Counted from the stretch's first letter, positions 1 to 6,828 are shown. The stretch is 13,594 bases of DNA from Candidatus Saccharimonadota bacterium (GCA_017993025.1 JAGONL010000017.1:1-13594); one strand, 5' to 3'. Numbers and translations are program-made. Notes: generated by a model not told the origin, from the sequence alone.

Positions 1-2
1 GC

Positions 3-2468
3 ACAGTAGATTTGTCTGTCTACCTCGACGATACCGACACAGATACCCAAGACCTAAGTCTTGGTGGTAATACACTTAGCTTAGTAGCTGGTGGTTCAGT
101 CGATCTCTCCGGTTACCTAGACAACACAGATGCTCAGGATCTAACCCTGAGCGTCAACACTCTGTCACTAAGTGGTGATGGCACAACAGTAGATTTAAGT
201 AGTTATTTGGATAATACCGATAACCAAAACCTATTCTTTACAATAAACGTAGACAACGGAACCGATCCGGTTGCTGATAGTGCTACAGATACACTTAACT
301 GGGTAAGCGGAACTGGTGTCACCATAACTGGCGATGGTACGACTGATACTATTACGGTAGCGTCGGTACTTGGAACGACAATAGAAACTGGCGAAATTAC
401 TAATGATACGATTCTTGGTGAAGACATTTTTGATGGAACAATACTAAATGCCGATTTAGCTAACTCTGCACTTACTATTACCGCTGGAAACGGACTTACT
501 ACTGGTGGTTCGGTTGCACTCGGTGCTTCAGTTACCGTAAACGTCGGCGCAGGTACCGGTATTACGGTGAATGCCAACGACATTGCTATAACTGCAGATG
601 GTCTTAACTTTACTGAATTATCAGACACATTAACTCTTGATGCTACTACCACGATTTCTCTGGGTGCAAGTAACCTTACGACAAACCTAGATAGCACAGG
701 AGATTATGCAATCCAATTTGGAGGTAATACGGTGTTTAGTATTATCGAAACCGGCGCGGTCGCTATAGGTAATATTTTGTCAGACCAAACCATTGGCATA
801 GATAATGGAACTGGCGCAATAAACATATCCACAGATTCTGACGCTAATTCTACAAGTATCGGTACTGGAACCGGTGCAGACACTGTAACCATTGGTGACG
901 CCAACGCAAACGTAGCACTTACAGATGCACAATGGAGCATTTCTGGTGCAGGGGCCGCGAGTTTCGCAAGCATTAATGGCGCAGGTTTAGCAGATTGTGA
1001 CCAAAATGACGATACTCTCAAATGGGACTCAGCGACCGGTCTGTTTAGCTGCGGAACCAACAGAGCTAGTTTCCATAACGTTTTGGATGGTAATTATACG
1101 AATGCGACACTAACATTTAGCGAAGTGGACAACAATGCTGATGCCACCGACGACATCGGATTCCCGATAGGTGCAAACGAGACATGGGTATTTGAATCCA
1201 GTAACCAGCTAGCCTCGAACGCTACAGCAGACTCAAAGTGGCAAGTAACCGCACCGGCAGGCGCCACATGCGACATATCAGTGAGCAACATAGAACAGGC
1301 AATAAGTGTTTCAAACCTAGCGTGTACAACAAGCACGGGTAATATTGCTGTCGGAACAACAGACACAAATGAAGTCACTGTTTCAGGTGTCGTTTCCACA
1401 GGCGCAACTGCTGGAAATGTTATTGTAAACTTTGGACAAAATGCTGCTTCGGGCACATCTACAATTTTTGCAGGAAGTTTCATTACTGCCTATAGAGTAA
1501 GTGGTGCAGATTACGCGGAAATATATTACTCAGAGGATAGGATGTCCAAGGGAATGATAGCTGAGTTTTCTGGTAATGGGCCAAGTCAAATAAAAACTGC
1601 TAACAGTCCTTATTCGGATAGGCTAGTAGGTATATATAGCACTCAACCCGGAAATGTCATTGGTGAAGCAGACGGCAACGGACTGCCGGTGCCCATCGCT
1701 CTTAGTGGTCGAGTTCCTATTTTACTGTCTACTGAAAATGGCATACCAAAAGCAGGAGATATGATTACATCAAGCGCAACAATCCCAGGCTATGGCATGT
1801 TAGCTAAGAAGTCGGGATATATAGTAGGGCAACTTATGGTTGACTCCGTCGACAACGGAGATGGTACCGCACAAGGGTTTGTATATGTACGCCACGGATA
1901 CTGGCAAGCTCCAATAACTATAGATCTAAGCTCAATTATAGGCCAAAACGCCACTACTCAGCTTAGTGGTAGCACGGGAGAAGAACTGGGTATAAATGGA
2001 ATAACTGCACTTCAATACAACTCACTAGATCAAGACGCAGTTAATGAAATTTTAAGAGGCTTTACGGTTCAGCAAGAACAGATTAATGTATTATCTGCTC
2101 GCGTTGACACAATAGAACAGCAGAGTAATCTTGATTCAACTGGGCTTCTATCCCTTTTGAATTTTGATAATGACGCAGTAAGCTTTTTGAGCGACGTCAC
2201 GTTTAATAGAAGTGCATATTTTAACGGAACAGCAGTCTTTAACAATGATACTGTCGGCACTATTTCGATACCGCCAGGTGAAACAAGCTTTGAGGTGCAG
2301 TTTGCACAAAGTCTAAATTACAAACCTAGTGTTAGCCTTACTCCTAACAGCTTCATTAATAGTTCGTGGAGAACAACAAACGTCTCAGATAGTGGATTCG
2401 TCGTCGAATTACTCGAACCACAGGAGTCAGAAAGTAACTTTAGTTGGCAGGTTATACAGACAAGATGA
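3..2468 (+). CDS. Large repeat-rich surface / fibre-like protein, C-terminal part (5' end outside window)
   Basis: The frame is open to the left edge, so this is only the C-terminal ~820 residues of a longer protein; the TTG at 12 is an ordinary Leu codon within a repeat. The start holds about two and a half ~30-residue repeats (YLDNTD..DLTLS.NTLSLSGDGTTVDLS), followed by Thr/Gly/Asn/Asp-rich beta-repeat sequence typical of secreted fibres and adhesins. Two Cys sit in a short LADCDQ...LFSCG module near nt 985-1065. A GADYAEIYYSEDRMSKGMI segment (nt ~1503-1560) with a downstream PYSDRLVGIYSTQPG resembles the fibre-terminal domain frequent in CPR giant proteins and related to intramolecular-chaperone/Peptidase_G2-like domains; that assignment is from memory. 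A short coiled coil (QQEQINVLSARVDTIEQQ, nt ~2070-2130) and a final beta domain follow. It lies four bases into the next gene (ATGA), suggesting co-translation. Function: probably cell-surface attachment, inferred. Confidence 0.85.
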   Translation, partial: TVDLSVYLDDTDTDTQDLSLGGNTLSLVAGGSVDLSGYLDNTDAQDLTLSVNTLSLSGDGTTVDLSSYLDNTDNQNLFFTINVDNGTDPVADSATDTLNWVSGTGVTITGDGTTDTITVASVLGTTIETGEITNDTILGEDIFDGTILNADLANSALTITAGNGLTTGGSVALGASVTVNVGAGTGITVNANDIAITADGLNFTELSDTLTLDATTTISLGASNLTTNLDSTGDYAIQFGGNTVFSIIETGAVAIGNILSDQTIGIDNGTGAINISTDSDANSTSIGTGTGADTVTIGDANANVALTDAQWSISGAGAASFASINGAGLADCDQNDDTLKWDSATGLFSCGTNRASFHNVLDGNYTNATLTFSEVDNNADATDDIGFPIGANETWVFESSNQLASNATADSKWQVTAPAGATCDISVSNIEQAISVSNLACTTSTGNIAVGTTDTNEVTVSGVVSTGATAGNVIVNFGQNAASGTSTIFAGSFITAYRVSGADYAEIYYSEDRMSKGMIAEFSGNGPSQIKTANSPYSDRLVGIYSTQPGNVIGEADGNGLPVPIALSGRVPILLSTENGIPKAGDMITSSATIPGYGMLAKKSGYIVGQLMVDSVDNGDGTAQGFVYVRHGYWQAPITIDLSSIIGQNATTQLSGSTGEELGINGITALQYNSLDQDAVNEILRGFTVQQEQINVLSARVDTIEQQSNLDSTGLLSLLNFDNDAVSFLSDVTFNRSAYFNGTAVFNNDTVGTISIPPGETSFEVQFAQSLNYKPSVSLTPNSFINSSWRTTNVSDSGFVVELLEPQESESNFSWQVIQTR

Positions 2469-3454
2469 CGAAAATACGAAAACACAGTATAAGTAGAAAA
2501 AATTTGTTTATTGGATTTGTGGCTCTGGTATTAATATCATTAGTGTTTTTAGCTGGAACTATATTACAGAATAATGCAGTTAATGAAGCTCAATCAAAAA
2601 AAGCATCCCAGTTCCCTTGGCTTGCAAATAGACTTTTTACTCCTCAAAACGATGATATGATCATAAACTTCACACAGCTAAGAGAGACAATGAATGATTA
2701 CTATAATGAACAAAAAATACCGCTTGGTGTGTATTTTGAGTATCTTCCCACGGGAGCATCTGTGGGGGTTAAAGATCAATTGCAGGTTGAGATAGGGAGT
2801 CTGGCCAAAGTACCAGCAGTAATGGGTATTTATAAAGAAATTGAAAAAGGCAATCTCAAGTTGGAAGATATTCTTACTGTTAAAGAAGAGAATCTTGACG
2901 ACAGATTTGGTGATTTATGGAAAGAAGGAGCAGGCAAGCAACTTACCGTTGAAGAAGCAGTTGAGTACACCCTGAAGCAGTCTGACAACACTGCTGCTTC
3001 GGTACTTACTAGTTCACTAACTAGCGAAACCCTTGAGGAGGTATTTAATGAACTTGATTTACCCAAAACAAGAACAGGACCGTTCCCAGTTATGTCGCCG
3101 AAAAGCTACGCGTCTGTTTTTAGGAATCTTTTCCTGTCAGCATACCTAAATAACGAATCATCAAACGCTATACTCGGTGAACTAACTGAAACAAATTTCA
3201 ACGACAAACTCCCTGGGGGAGTACCTGATAACGTTAAAGTTGCTCACAAAATCGGGGTTTTCCGTATAGCAGACACCCAGGACATATATAGCGATTGCGG
3301 AATTATATACGTCCCAAATAGACCGTATATTTTATGTGTTATGGTCGCTGCTCCAGAAGCGGTTGCGCGTGAAGAAATAATTGCCTATTCAAAAATGGTA
3401 TATAGTTTCGTGTCTCAAGTTAAGCCATCAAAATCAGTAACTGAAAAACAATAA
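2465..3454 (+). CDS. Membrane-anchored class A beta-lactamase-fold serine hydrolase
   Basis: The 329-residue protein has a basic N-terminus and one membrane segment (about residues 13-35), so the catalytic domain lies outside the membrane. The penicillin-recognising hallmarks are in order: SLAK (residues 112-115, catalytic Ser and Lys), SDN (173-175) and KIG (262-264) in place of KTG. I see no clear class A omega-loop Glu. The active site is thus essentially intact, but true beta-lactamase activity is uncertain; a DD-peptidase or other amide/ester hydrolase is equally possible. I chose ATG 2465 over the in-frame TTG 2444 because it overlaps the upstream TGA as ATGA, a classical coupling arrangement, and because the residues before it are the tail of the upstream gene in another frame. 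Coupling to a surface fibre gene suggests a role at the cell envelope. Confidence 0.85.
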   Translation: MTKIRKHSISRKNLFIGFVALVLISLVFLAGTILQNNAVNEAQSKKASQFPWLANRLFTPQNDDMIINFTQLRETMNDYYNEQKIPLGVYFEYLPTGASVGVKDQLQVEIGSLAKVPAVMGIYKEIEKGNLKLEDILTVKEENLDDRFGDLWKEGAGKQLTVEEAVEYTLKQSDNTAASVLTSSLTSETLEEVFNELDLPKTRTGPFPVMSPKSYASVFRNLFLSAYLNNESSNAILGELTETNFNDKLPGGVPDNVKVAHKIGVFRIADTQDIYSDCGIIYVPNRPYILCVMVAAPEAVAREEIIAYSKMVYSFVSQVKPSKSVTEKQ

Positions 3455-3590
3455 ACACAACTAAGTACTTTATGATACACCAACAATGATTCGACATTTA
3501 ATCACTGCATGTAATCTTCCGGCTGTCCCACTCCCCATATAATAAACGACTAGTCTATTCTAGAAGCTGTCTAATCAGTATTACTATTAC

Positions 3591-3596
3591 TATAAT
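3591..3596 (+). promoter_or_regulatory. -10 box (TATAAT) ahead of a candidate small RNA
   Basis: A perfect TATAAT lies 7-8 bases before the predicted RNA start. No good -35 is visible. There is no ORF immediately downstream, so if used it would drive a non-coding transcript. Confidence 0.35.
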
Positions 3597-3602
3597 TCCT
3601 AA

Positions 3603-3740
3603 GTTATTAGGGGGGTGACAATTATCAAGGCTAATCATAAGCTGACAAAACAACCTTTGGTTGGCCTGAAGCAGCTAATACTCCGACCGTAAGTCGTGGG
3701 AAGGTTATTTTATATTAGTAGAAAAGATTTATCTTTTTAC
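3603..3740 (+). ncRNA. Candidate structured RNA of unknown class
   Basis: This lies in the 353-base stretch without a protein gene. Helices that can be read off: P1 CTAAT(C)ATA 3631-3639 with TATATTAG 3711-3718 (8 bp, one bulged C); P2 AGCTG 3640-3644 with CAGCT 3672-3676, stacked directly on P1; P3 CAACC 3651-3655 with GGTTG 3659-3663; P4 CGAC 3684-3687 with GTCG 3693-3696. A short AT-rich hairpin ending in T's (AAAAGAT/ATCTTTT, 3722-3737) could terminate it. A TATAAT precedes it and an independent promoter for the next gene follows, so it looks like its own unit rather than a leader. I tried to match SRP RNA, 6S RNA, tmRNA and common riboswitches and none fits. There is only one copy, hence no covariation support. 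Nothing recognisable is seen in 3455-3590. Confidence 0.35.
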
Positions 3741-3766
3741 GTTTACCATAAACATAATAGCTTTGA

Positions 3767-3775
3767 TGGTATAAT
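3767..3775 (+). promoter_or_regulatory. Extended -10 promoter of the 3808 gene
   Basis: TGGTATAAT is an extended -10 (TGn plus TATAAT at 3770-3775). No convincing -35 is seen, as is usual for extended -10 promoters. The implied leader is about 25 bases. Confidence 0.6.
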
Positions 3776-3807
3776 GTTTCTAACGTAGAGAAATAATCGG
3801 AGGAAAT

Positions 3808-4287
3808 ATGTCAAACATAGATATTGATGCAGACGAACGTAAGACGGAGAAGAAAGTAAGAAAAATAAACATAAAGTACTTAATTCTAGTTTTGCTAGTT
3901 CTTGCATCAGCTGGAGCGGCTGTCTATTTCTGGAATGATGCCAGAGAAGCTAAGCTGCAAACACCAGAAGGTGTACAGGCACGCAATGAACAAGAAACTC
4001 AATCGGTAGTAGATAGCCTTAAACAACAATTAATTATTGAAGGCGAAGATAAGCCAACAGTAGCAAGAGTAGAAAATCCAGAAGTACTAATCAAGGCAAA
4101 TGCTGAATTCTATAAGAATGTGCAGAAGGGGGATTATTTAGTTCTGTATCCGCAGAGGGCGATCATATTTAGACTAGAGGAAAAGAAGATTGTAAATATT
4201 GCTCCGATAATAAACACTTCAGATATACAGGCCACAGAAGAAACAGCACCAGATACTACTAAAACTGATAATACAAAGAATCAATAG
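3808..4287 (+). CDS. Small single-pass membrane protein, conserved-hypothetical type
   Basis: 159 residues: a charged N-terminal ~22, one membrane helix (about 23-42), then an extracytoplasmic part. The segment ENPEVLIKANAEFYKNVQKG followed by DYLVLYPQRAIIFRLEEKKI (residues 89-128) looks like a compact conserved domain; I recall similar hypothetical proteins in CPR genomes but know no function. The last ~20 residues are a Thr/Asp/Asn-rich tail. It is one of only two genes here with a clear Shine-Dalgarno (GGAGGA at 3799-3804, four bases before ATG), and it has its own extended -10 promoter. It stands alone, not in an operon. Confidence 0.8.
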   Translation: MSNIDIDADERKTEKKVRKINIKYLILVLLVLASAGAAVYFWNDAREAKLQTPEGVQARNEQETQSVVDSLKQQLIIEGEDKPTVARVENPEVLIKANAEFYKNVQKGDYLVLYPQRAIIFRLEEKKIVNIAPIINTSDIQATEETAPDTTKTDNTKNQ

Positions 4288-4352
4288 CCAAAACCTAGCG
4301 GAACTTACTTTTATATTATCTGTAAAATAAGGTGTTACAGTAGGTTTTTCTA

Positions 4353-4361
4353 TGGTAGAAT
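4353..4361 (+). promoter_or_regulatory. Possible extended -10 upstream of element A
   Basis: TGGTAGAAT (TGn plus TAGAAT, 4356-4361) lies about 35 bases before the tRNA-Pro 5' fragment. It would allow transcription of the fragment with element A, possibly reading on into the intact tRNA. Weak on its own. Confidence 0.3.
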
Positions 4362-4396
4362 AAAGTACGATCTAAAGACTATACAAGATCTGAAAT

Positions 4397-4531
4397 CGGG
4401 GTGTAGCTCAGTTGGCTAGAGTGAGAAATGCCAGTGGCATTCAGGAAACGAATCTTCTGATGAAAACTTGTTTTCAATCACGCAAGTTCGGGGGTCGCCA
4501 GAGGTGACCGCGGTTTGGGCCAAAACCGTGA
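4397..4531 (+). pseudogene. tRNA-Pro 5'-part fragment interrupted by element A
   Basis: 4397-4423 repeats the first 27 bases of the intact tRNA-Pro at 4569 without mismatch. After an ~86-base insertion the anticodon arm resumes (CGCGGTTTGGG, 4509-4519), carries an extra CCAAA in the loop, and ends with ACCGTGA (4525-4531). T-arm and acceptor 3' strand are missing, so it cannot be a working tRNA. With the CCAAA insert the anticodon arm becomes a longer perfect hairpin (CGCGGTTT with AAACCGTG). Confidence 0.85.
4422..4508 (+). repeat. tRNA-embedded three-hairpin element, copy A
   Basis: 87 bases. Hairpin 1: AATGCC-AGT-GGCATT (4427-4441). Hairpin 2 (4449-4490): CGAA, bulged T, CTTC, TGAT, GAAAAC, loop TT, then GTTTTC, bulged A, ATCA, CGCAAG, TTCG; it has one extra C compared with the other copies. 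Hairpin 3: GGTCGCC-AGA-GGTGACC (4493-4509). It interrupts a tRNA-Pro fragment after T4422, between the D arm and the anticodon arm; this is the only copy not in a T-loop. It is nearly identical to copy B on the other strand, 2.2 kb away. Confidence 0.85.
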
Positions 4532-4553
4532 CCGTAAAGTCATTAAACTAGCT

Positions 4554-4559
4554 TATAAT
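4554..4559 (+). promoter_or_regulatory. -10 box of tRNA-Pro
   Basis: A perfect TATAAT lies nine bases before the tRNA 5' end. No clear -35 is present. It sits between element A and the intact tRNA, so the tRNA can be expressed independently of A. Confidence 0.6.
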
Positions 4560-4568
4560 TTATTCTAT

Positions 4569-4645
4569 CGGGGTGTAGCTCAGTTGGCTAGAGTGCGCGG
4601 TTTGGGACCGTGAGGTCGGAGGTTCAAGTCCTCTCACCCCGACCA
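4569..4645 (+). tRNA. tRNA-Pro (anticodon TGG)
   Basis: A complete cloverleaf: acceptor CGGGGTG/CACCCCG, D stem GCTC/GAGT, anticodon stem CGCGG/CCGTG with loop TTTGGGA (anticodon TGG), T stem GGAGG/CCTCT with loop TTCAAGT, discriminator A and an encoded CCA. It is bracketed by element A (carrying its 5' part) and element D (carrying its 3' part). Confidence 0.97.
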
Positions 4646-4684
4646 AAGAAAAGAGTCGTCCAAAAGGACGGCTTTTTTCTTTGG
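4643..4684 (+). terminator. Terminator-like hairpin after tRNA-Pro
   Basis: A long stem, CCAAAG...CGTCC / GGACG...CTTTGG, with loop AAAA and six T's in the 3' arm. The 5' arm begins at the tRNA's own CCA, so the hairpin competes with the mature 3' end. Confidence 0.75.
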
Positions 4685-4715
4685 TACAGTCGGGCTGAAG
4701 AGTACATGAAATTCC

Positions 4716-4845
4716 GACCGAAAAGAGGTCGGAGGTGAAAACTGCCAATGGCAGTTTTCAAGGAAATCTTCTTCTGGTAACTTGTTGCCAAGAACGAAGT
4801 TTCAGGCCTGCAGAATGTAGTCAAGTCCTCTGCACTAACGACCAA
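4716..4845 (+). pseudogene. tRNA-Pro 3'-part fragment interrupted by element D
   Basis: GACCG (4716-4720), four A's, then GAGGTCGGAGG (4725-4735) correspond to tRNA-Pro from the 3' anticodon stem to the T stem. After element D the sequence resumes with TCAAGTCCTCT (4821-4831) and ends in CGACCA (4840-4845). The acceptor strand is mutated (GCACTAACG instead of CACCCCG) and the 5' half is absent, so it is not a tRNA; the T stem GGAGG/CCTCT is still able to pair. Confidence 0.8.
4736..4820 (+). repeat. tRNA-embedded three-hairpin element, copy D
   Basis: 85 bases, the most diverged copy. Hairpin 1 is a 10-bp stem GAAAACTGCC-AAT-GGCAGTTTTC (4737-4759). Hairpin 2 (4763-4803): GAAA, bulged T, CTTC, TTCT, GGTAAC, loop TT, GTTGCC, bulged A, AGAA, bulged C, GAAG, TTTC, the same layout as A-C with different bases. 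Hairpin 3 is reduced to CTGCA-GAA-TGTAG (4808-4820). It sits between T54 and T55 of a tRNA-Pro T-loop fragment with no host base lost. A preceding hairpin CCGACC/GGTCGG (4714-4732) uses the tRNA variable-region sequence as its 3' arm. Confidence 0.8.
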
Positions 4846-4884
4846 AATAAAAAGTCCATTCGGAAGAATGGACTCTTTATTTGG
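4842..4884 (+). terminator. Terminator-like hairpin after element D
   Basis: CCAAA...GTCCATTC, loop GGAA, GAATGGAC...TTTGG. As after tRNA-Pro, its 5' arm starts at the fragment's CCA. Its presence suggests that the D fragment was or is transcribed as a unit. Confidence 0.7.
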
Positions 4885-4949
4885 TGTAAGAGGACTAATA
4901 TATTAATAGTAAAATCTAGGTTAGAGTTTATGAGTACGGCGTATGTTAT

Positions 4950-4958
4950 TGCTATAAT
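4950..4958 (+). promoter_or_regulatory. Extended -10 of the peroxiredoxin operon
   Basis: TGCTATAAT (TATAAT at 4953-4958). The start codon follows eight bases later, so transcription probably begins at or next to the A of ATG. Confidence 0.65.
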
Positions 4959-4966
4959 TAAACCTA

Positions 4967-5428
4967 ATGAAACAACCCCCCTTTAAAGCTGTAGGTTTTT
5001 CTCTACCGGATGAATCTGGTAACGAAAAAACATTGAATGATTTTGCAGGAAAATGGCTAGTTTTATATTTCTACCCAAAAGACGATACGCCTGGATGTAC
5101 TATTCAAGCCTGTAGCCTGCGTGATGCAAGAGATGATTTGTCAGATCTTGGTGCTGAAGTAGTAGGAGTATCAAAGGATAGTACCGAATCTCATGATAAA
5201 TTTAAGGCAAAACATTCGTTAAACTTTACACTGCTTAGCGATGAATCAGGTAACACTATTACGGCTTACGGAGCATGGGGCAAAAAGACATTCGGTCAAA
5301 CTGGAATTTTGCGCAAAACATATTTGATTGATCCAGATGGCATAGTTCAAAAAGTATACGGAAAAGCCGTTCCAATTGGACATGGGGATAAAGTAGTAAA
5401 AGACTTGTTAGAGTTACAAAGAAAATGA
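4967..5428 (+). CDS. bcp: Thiol peroxidase, PrxQ/BCP family
   Basis: A cytoplasmic peroxiredoxin that reduces hydrogen peroxide and organic hydroperoxides using thioredoxin-like donors. 153 residues, full length for the family. The active-site stretch DDTPGCTIQACSLRD (residues 39-53) has the peroxidatic Cys44 in the PxxxTxxC context and a second Cys49 five residues on, the resolving Cys position typical of PrxQ. The thioredoxin-like core WLVLYFYPK precedes it and GILRKTYLIDPDG follows with the conserved Arg. There is no Shine-Dalgarno and the -10 box ends eight bases before ATG, so the message is probably leaderless. Its stop overlaps the next start (ATGA). Confidence 0.95.
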   Translation: MKQPPFKAVGFSLPDESGNEKTLNDFAGKWLVLYFYPKDDTPGCTIQACSLRDARDDLSDLGAEVVGVSKDSTESHDKFKAKHSLNFTLLSDESGNTITAYGAWGKKTFGQTGILRKTYLIDPDGIVQKVYGKAVPIGHGDKVVKDLLELQRK

Positions 5429-6081
5429 TTCCAAACCTTGCACTCGCACTAATACCCGTAGGAATTATTTTGATACTTTCTGAATTGTTGTGGCAGAAAA
5501 AAATAATAATCGGCGAGAGAGCTCGTAAATTTATACATATACTTGCCGGAACTTGGATGGCATTCTGGCCATTATACTTGCCGTTTGACGGGATTTTTAT
5601 ACTTGGATGTATAGCACTAACATTATTAGTTTATTCTAGGATTACCAAGCTTTTTCATGCTATATACTCAGTAAAGCGAAAGACCTATGGTGATATATTT
5701 TTCGCTATTGGAATATTAGTATGCGCCTATTTAGGTCAAGAATCATGGATATTTACAACATCAATTCTGCTGTTAGCTCTTGCTGACGGTGGCGCTGCAG
5801 TTGTCGGCAGATATTATGGTTTAGAAAACCAGTACCTTGTTTTTGGAAACGAAAATTTACGAAAAAGTGTTGCTGGAACCATAGCTTTTTTGATTTTTTC
5901 TTATACCTCAATAGCCATAGGTTGGTTATTAGGTGGTGGTGACGTCATCGCAGACAACATTATTGCTATTTTACTTATACTTCCAGTCGGCTCTGCAATA
6001 CTAGAAAACACTATGCCTTATGGTTTAGACAATCTAACGACGCCCTTGTTTGCTACACTACTACTTAATAGCCTACTCTAA
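5425..6081 (+). CDS. Dolichol/phytol kinase-like integral membrane protein (SEC59 family)
   Basis: Likely transfers phosphate from CTP to a polyprenol or related lipid alcohol in the cytoplasmic membrane. 218 residues with about six or seven hydrophobic segments. Family signatures visible: RKFIH (34-38), RKTYGD (85-90), DGGAAVVGRYYG (121-132, CTP-site type), KSVAG (147-151) and ENTMPYGLDNLTTPL (194-208). Substrate cannot be read from sequence; undecaprenol salvage is an attractive guess in a genome with murein genes, and a diacylglycerol or phytol kinase are alternatives. ATG overlaps the peroxiredoxin TGA by four bases. Its TAA overlaps the stop of the convergent MgtC-family gene. Confidence 0.85.
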   Translation: MIPNLALALIPVGIILILSELLWQKKIIIGERARKFIHILAGTWMAFWPLYLPFDGIFILGCIALTLLVYSRITKLFHAIYSVKRKTYGDIFFAIGILVCAYLGQESWIFTTSILLLALADGGAAVVGRYYGLENQYLVFGNENLRKSVAGTIAFLIFSYTSIAIGWLLGGGDVIADNIIAILLILPVGSAILENTMPYGLDNLTTPLFATLLLNSLL

Positions 6082-6563
6082 TTGTCTTTATGAACTTCGT
6101 CGACATGATTTTTACTTTTACCAAGGTACTTTTGTTCGATTCCACCTACTGCCGAATTTATAAGAACTACTAAAATAGTTAGACTAACCGCTAAAGCAAA
6201 CAGTTCTAGTGCAATAGTTATGCCGATTCCGGCAGCGAAAAGTATAGAAGCTGCAGTAGTTAGATAGTAGACATTATGGTCTTTTTCGCTCTTAAGCACA
6301 GTCCCTGCGCCGATAAAGCTAATGCCAACAATAATTGCCTCAATCACACGTACAGGATCTGACTGTACGTTACCGAAAGCCTGGTTATATTGATTTATCA
6401 AAACGGTGCTTACTGACATAACAAGCGTTGCAGCACCAGCCACAAACATATGGGTGCGAATTCCGGCAGGTTTTTTGGCGAGCTCTCGCTCAATTCCAAT
6501 CACACCGCCCAAACAGACGGCAACAATAACTTTTAATAATATATCTAGTTCATCTTGACTCAT
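6078..6563 (-). CDS. MgtC/SapB family membrane protein
   Basis: 161 residues from ATG 6563, with four or five membrane helices. The N-terminal family signature is complete: GGVIGIERELAKKPAGIRTH (residues 19-38) followed by MFVAGAATLVM, then GISFIGAGTVL. The family is linked to growth at low magnesium and to membrane-potential/phosphate homeostasis in other bacteria; here the role is unknown. A TTG two codons upstream is possible, but ATG is preferred, and a TATGCT -10 (6569-6574, minus strand) ends five bases before it, implying a leaderless message. Its stop overlaps the preceding convergent gene by four bases. Confidence 0.9.
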   Translation of the reverse strand: MSQDELDILLKVIVAVCLGGVIGIERELAKKPAGIRTHMFVAGAATLVMSVSTVLINQYNQAFGNVQSDPVRVIEAIIVGISFIGAGTVLKSEKDHNVYYLTTAASILFAAGIGITIALELFALAVSLTILVVLINSAVGGIEQKYLGKSKNHVDEVHKDN

Positions 6564-6603
6564 ATTCAAGCATAAGTATTACAGAGTCGGAGTTTTTTGG
6601 CAA

Positions 6604-6626
6604 TAAAAAAGTCAGCTGTTGCTGAC
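6604..6626 (-). terminator. Rho-independent terminator downstream of tRNA-His / element B
   Basis: On the minus strand GTCAGC-AACA-GCTGAC is followed by TTTTTTATT, a good intrinsic terminator. It ends transcripts coming from element B and tRNA-His before the MgtC-family gene. Confidence 0.8.
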
Positions 6627-6638
6627 AAGTTTACATTT

Positions 6639-6756
6639 TGGGGCGAATGAAGGGAGTTGGTCACCTTTGGCGACCCCCGAACTTCGTGATTAACAACAAG
6701 TTGTTATCAGAAGATTCGTTTCCTGAATGCCACTGGCATTTCTCACCCTCGTATCC
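6639..6756 (-). pseudogene. tRNA-His 3'-part fragment interrupted by element B
   Basis: On the minus strand GGATACGAGGG (6746-6756) equals tRNA-His variable region plus 5' T stem. After element B the sequence resumes as CAACTCCCTTCATTCGCCCCA (6659 down to 6639), identical to the 3' end of the intact tRNA-His including CCA. The 5' two-thirds are absent. The T stem GAGGG/CCCTT can still pair around the insertion. Confidence 0.85.
6660..6745 (-). repeat. tRNA-embedded three-hairpin element, copy B
   Basis: 86 bases on the minus strand. Hairpin 1 AATGCC-AGT-GGCATT (6726-6740). Hairpin 2 (6678-6718): CGAA, bulged T, CTTC, TGAT, AACAAC, loop TT, GTTGTT, bulged A, ATCA, bulged C, GAAG, TTCG. Hairpin 3 GGTCGCC-AAA-GGTGACC (6659-6675). 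Against copy A it differs by four stem substitutions forming two compensatory pairs, one missing bulge base and one loop base. It lies in the T-loop of the tRNA-His fragment, replacing or following T54. The preceding hairpin CTCGT/ACGAG (6748-6768) uses tRNA-derived sequence as one arm. Confidence 0.85.
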
Positions 6757-6781
6757 TTCGGTAACGAGTTTTCAACCTCAC

Positions 6782-6828
6782 CCCCAAAATAAAAACAGCC
6801 TACTTTTGTAGACTGATTTTATTTGGGG
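6782..6828 (-). terminator. Terminator-like hairpin after tRNA-His
   Basis: The minus-strand stem starts at the tRNA's CCCCA and continues AATAAAA..TCTAC, loop AAAA, GTAG..TTTTTATTTTGGGG. Like the tRNA-Pro trailer it draws the CCA end into the stem. Confidence 0.7.

Noticed and set aside
203..2260. Several minus-strand frames inside the surface-protein gene
   Set aside because: They are shadows of the Thr/Asp/Gly-rich coding frame: Val/Ser-rich mirror translations without start signals.
2444..2464. TTG start for the beta-lactamase-fold gene
   Set aside because: ATG 2465 in the ATGA overlap is a better start; the seven extra residues have no support.
3603..3740. SRP RNA, 6S RNA or a known riboswitch
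   Set aside because: The GAAGCAGC stretch recalls SRP helix 8, but the GGAA loop and the facing TCAGG are absent; no riboswitch core could be matched.
4735..4986. 83-codon plus-strand frame over element D
   Set aside because: It covers a structured repeat, a terminator and the peroxiredoxin promoter; the product is low in complexity and lacks a family resemblance. Overlapping minus-strand frames at 4560-4845 are the same kind of artefact.
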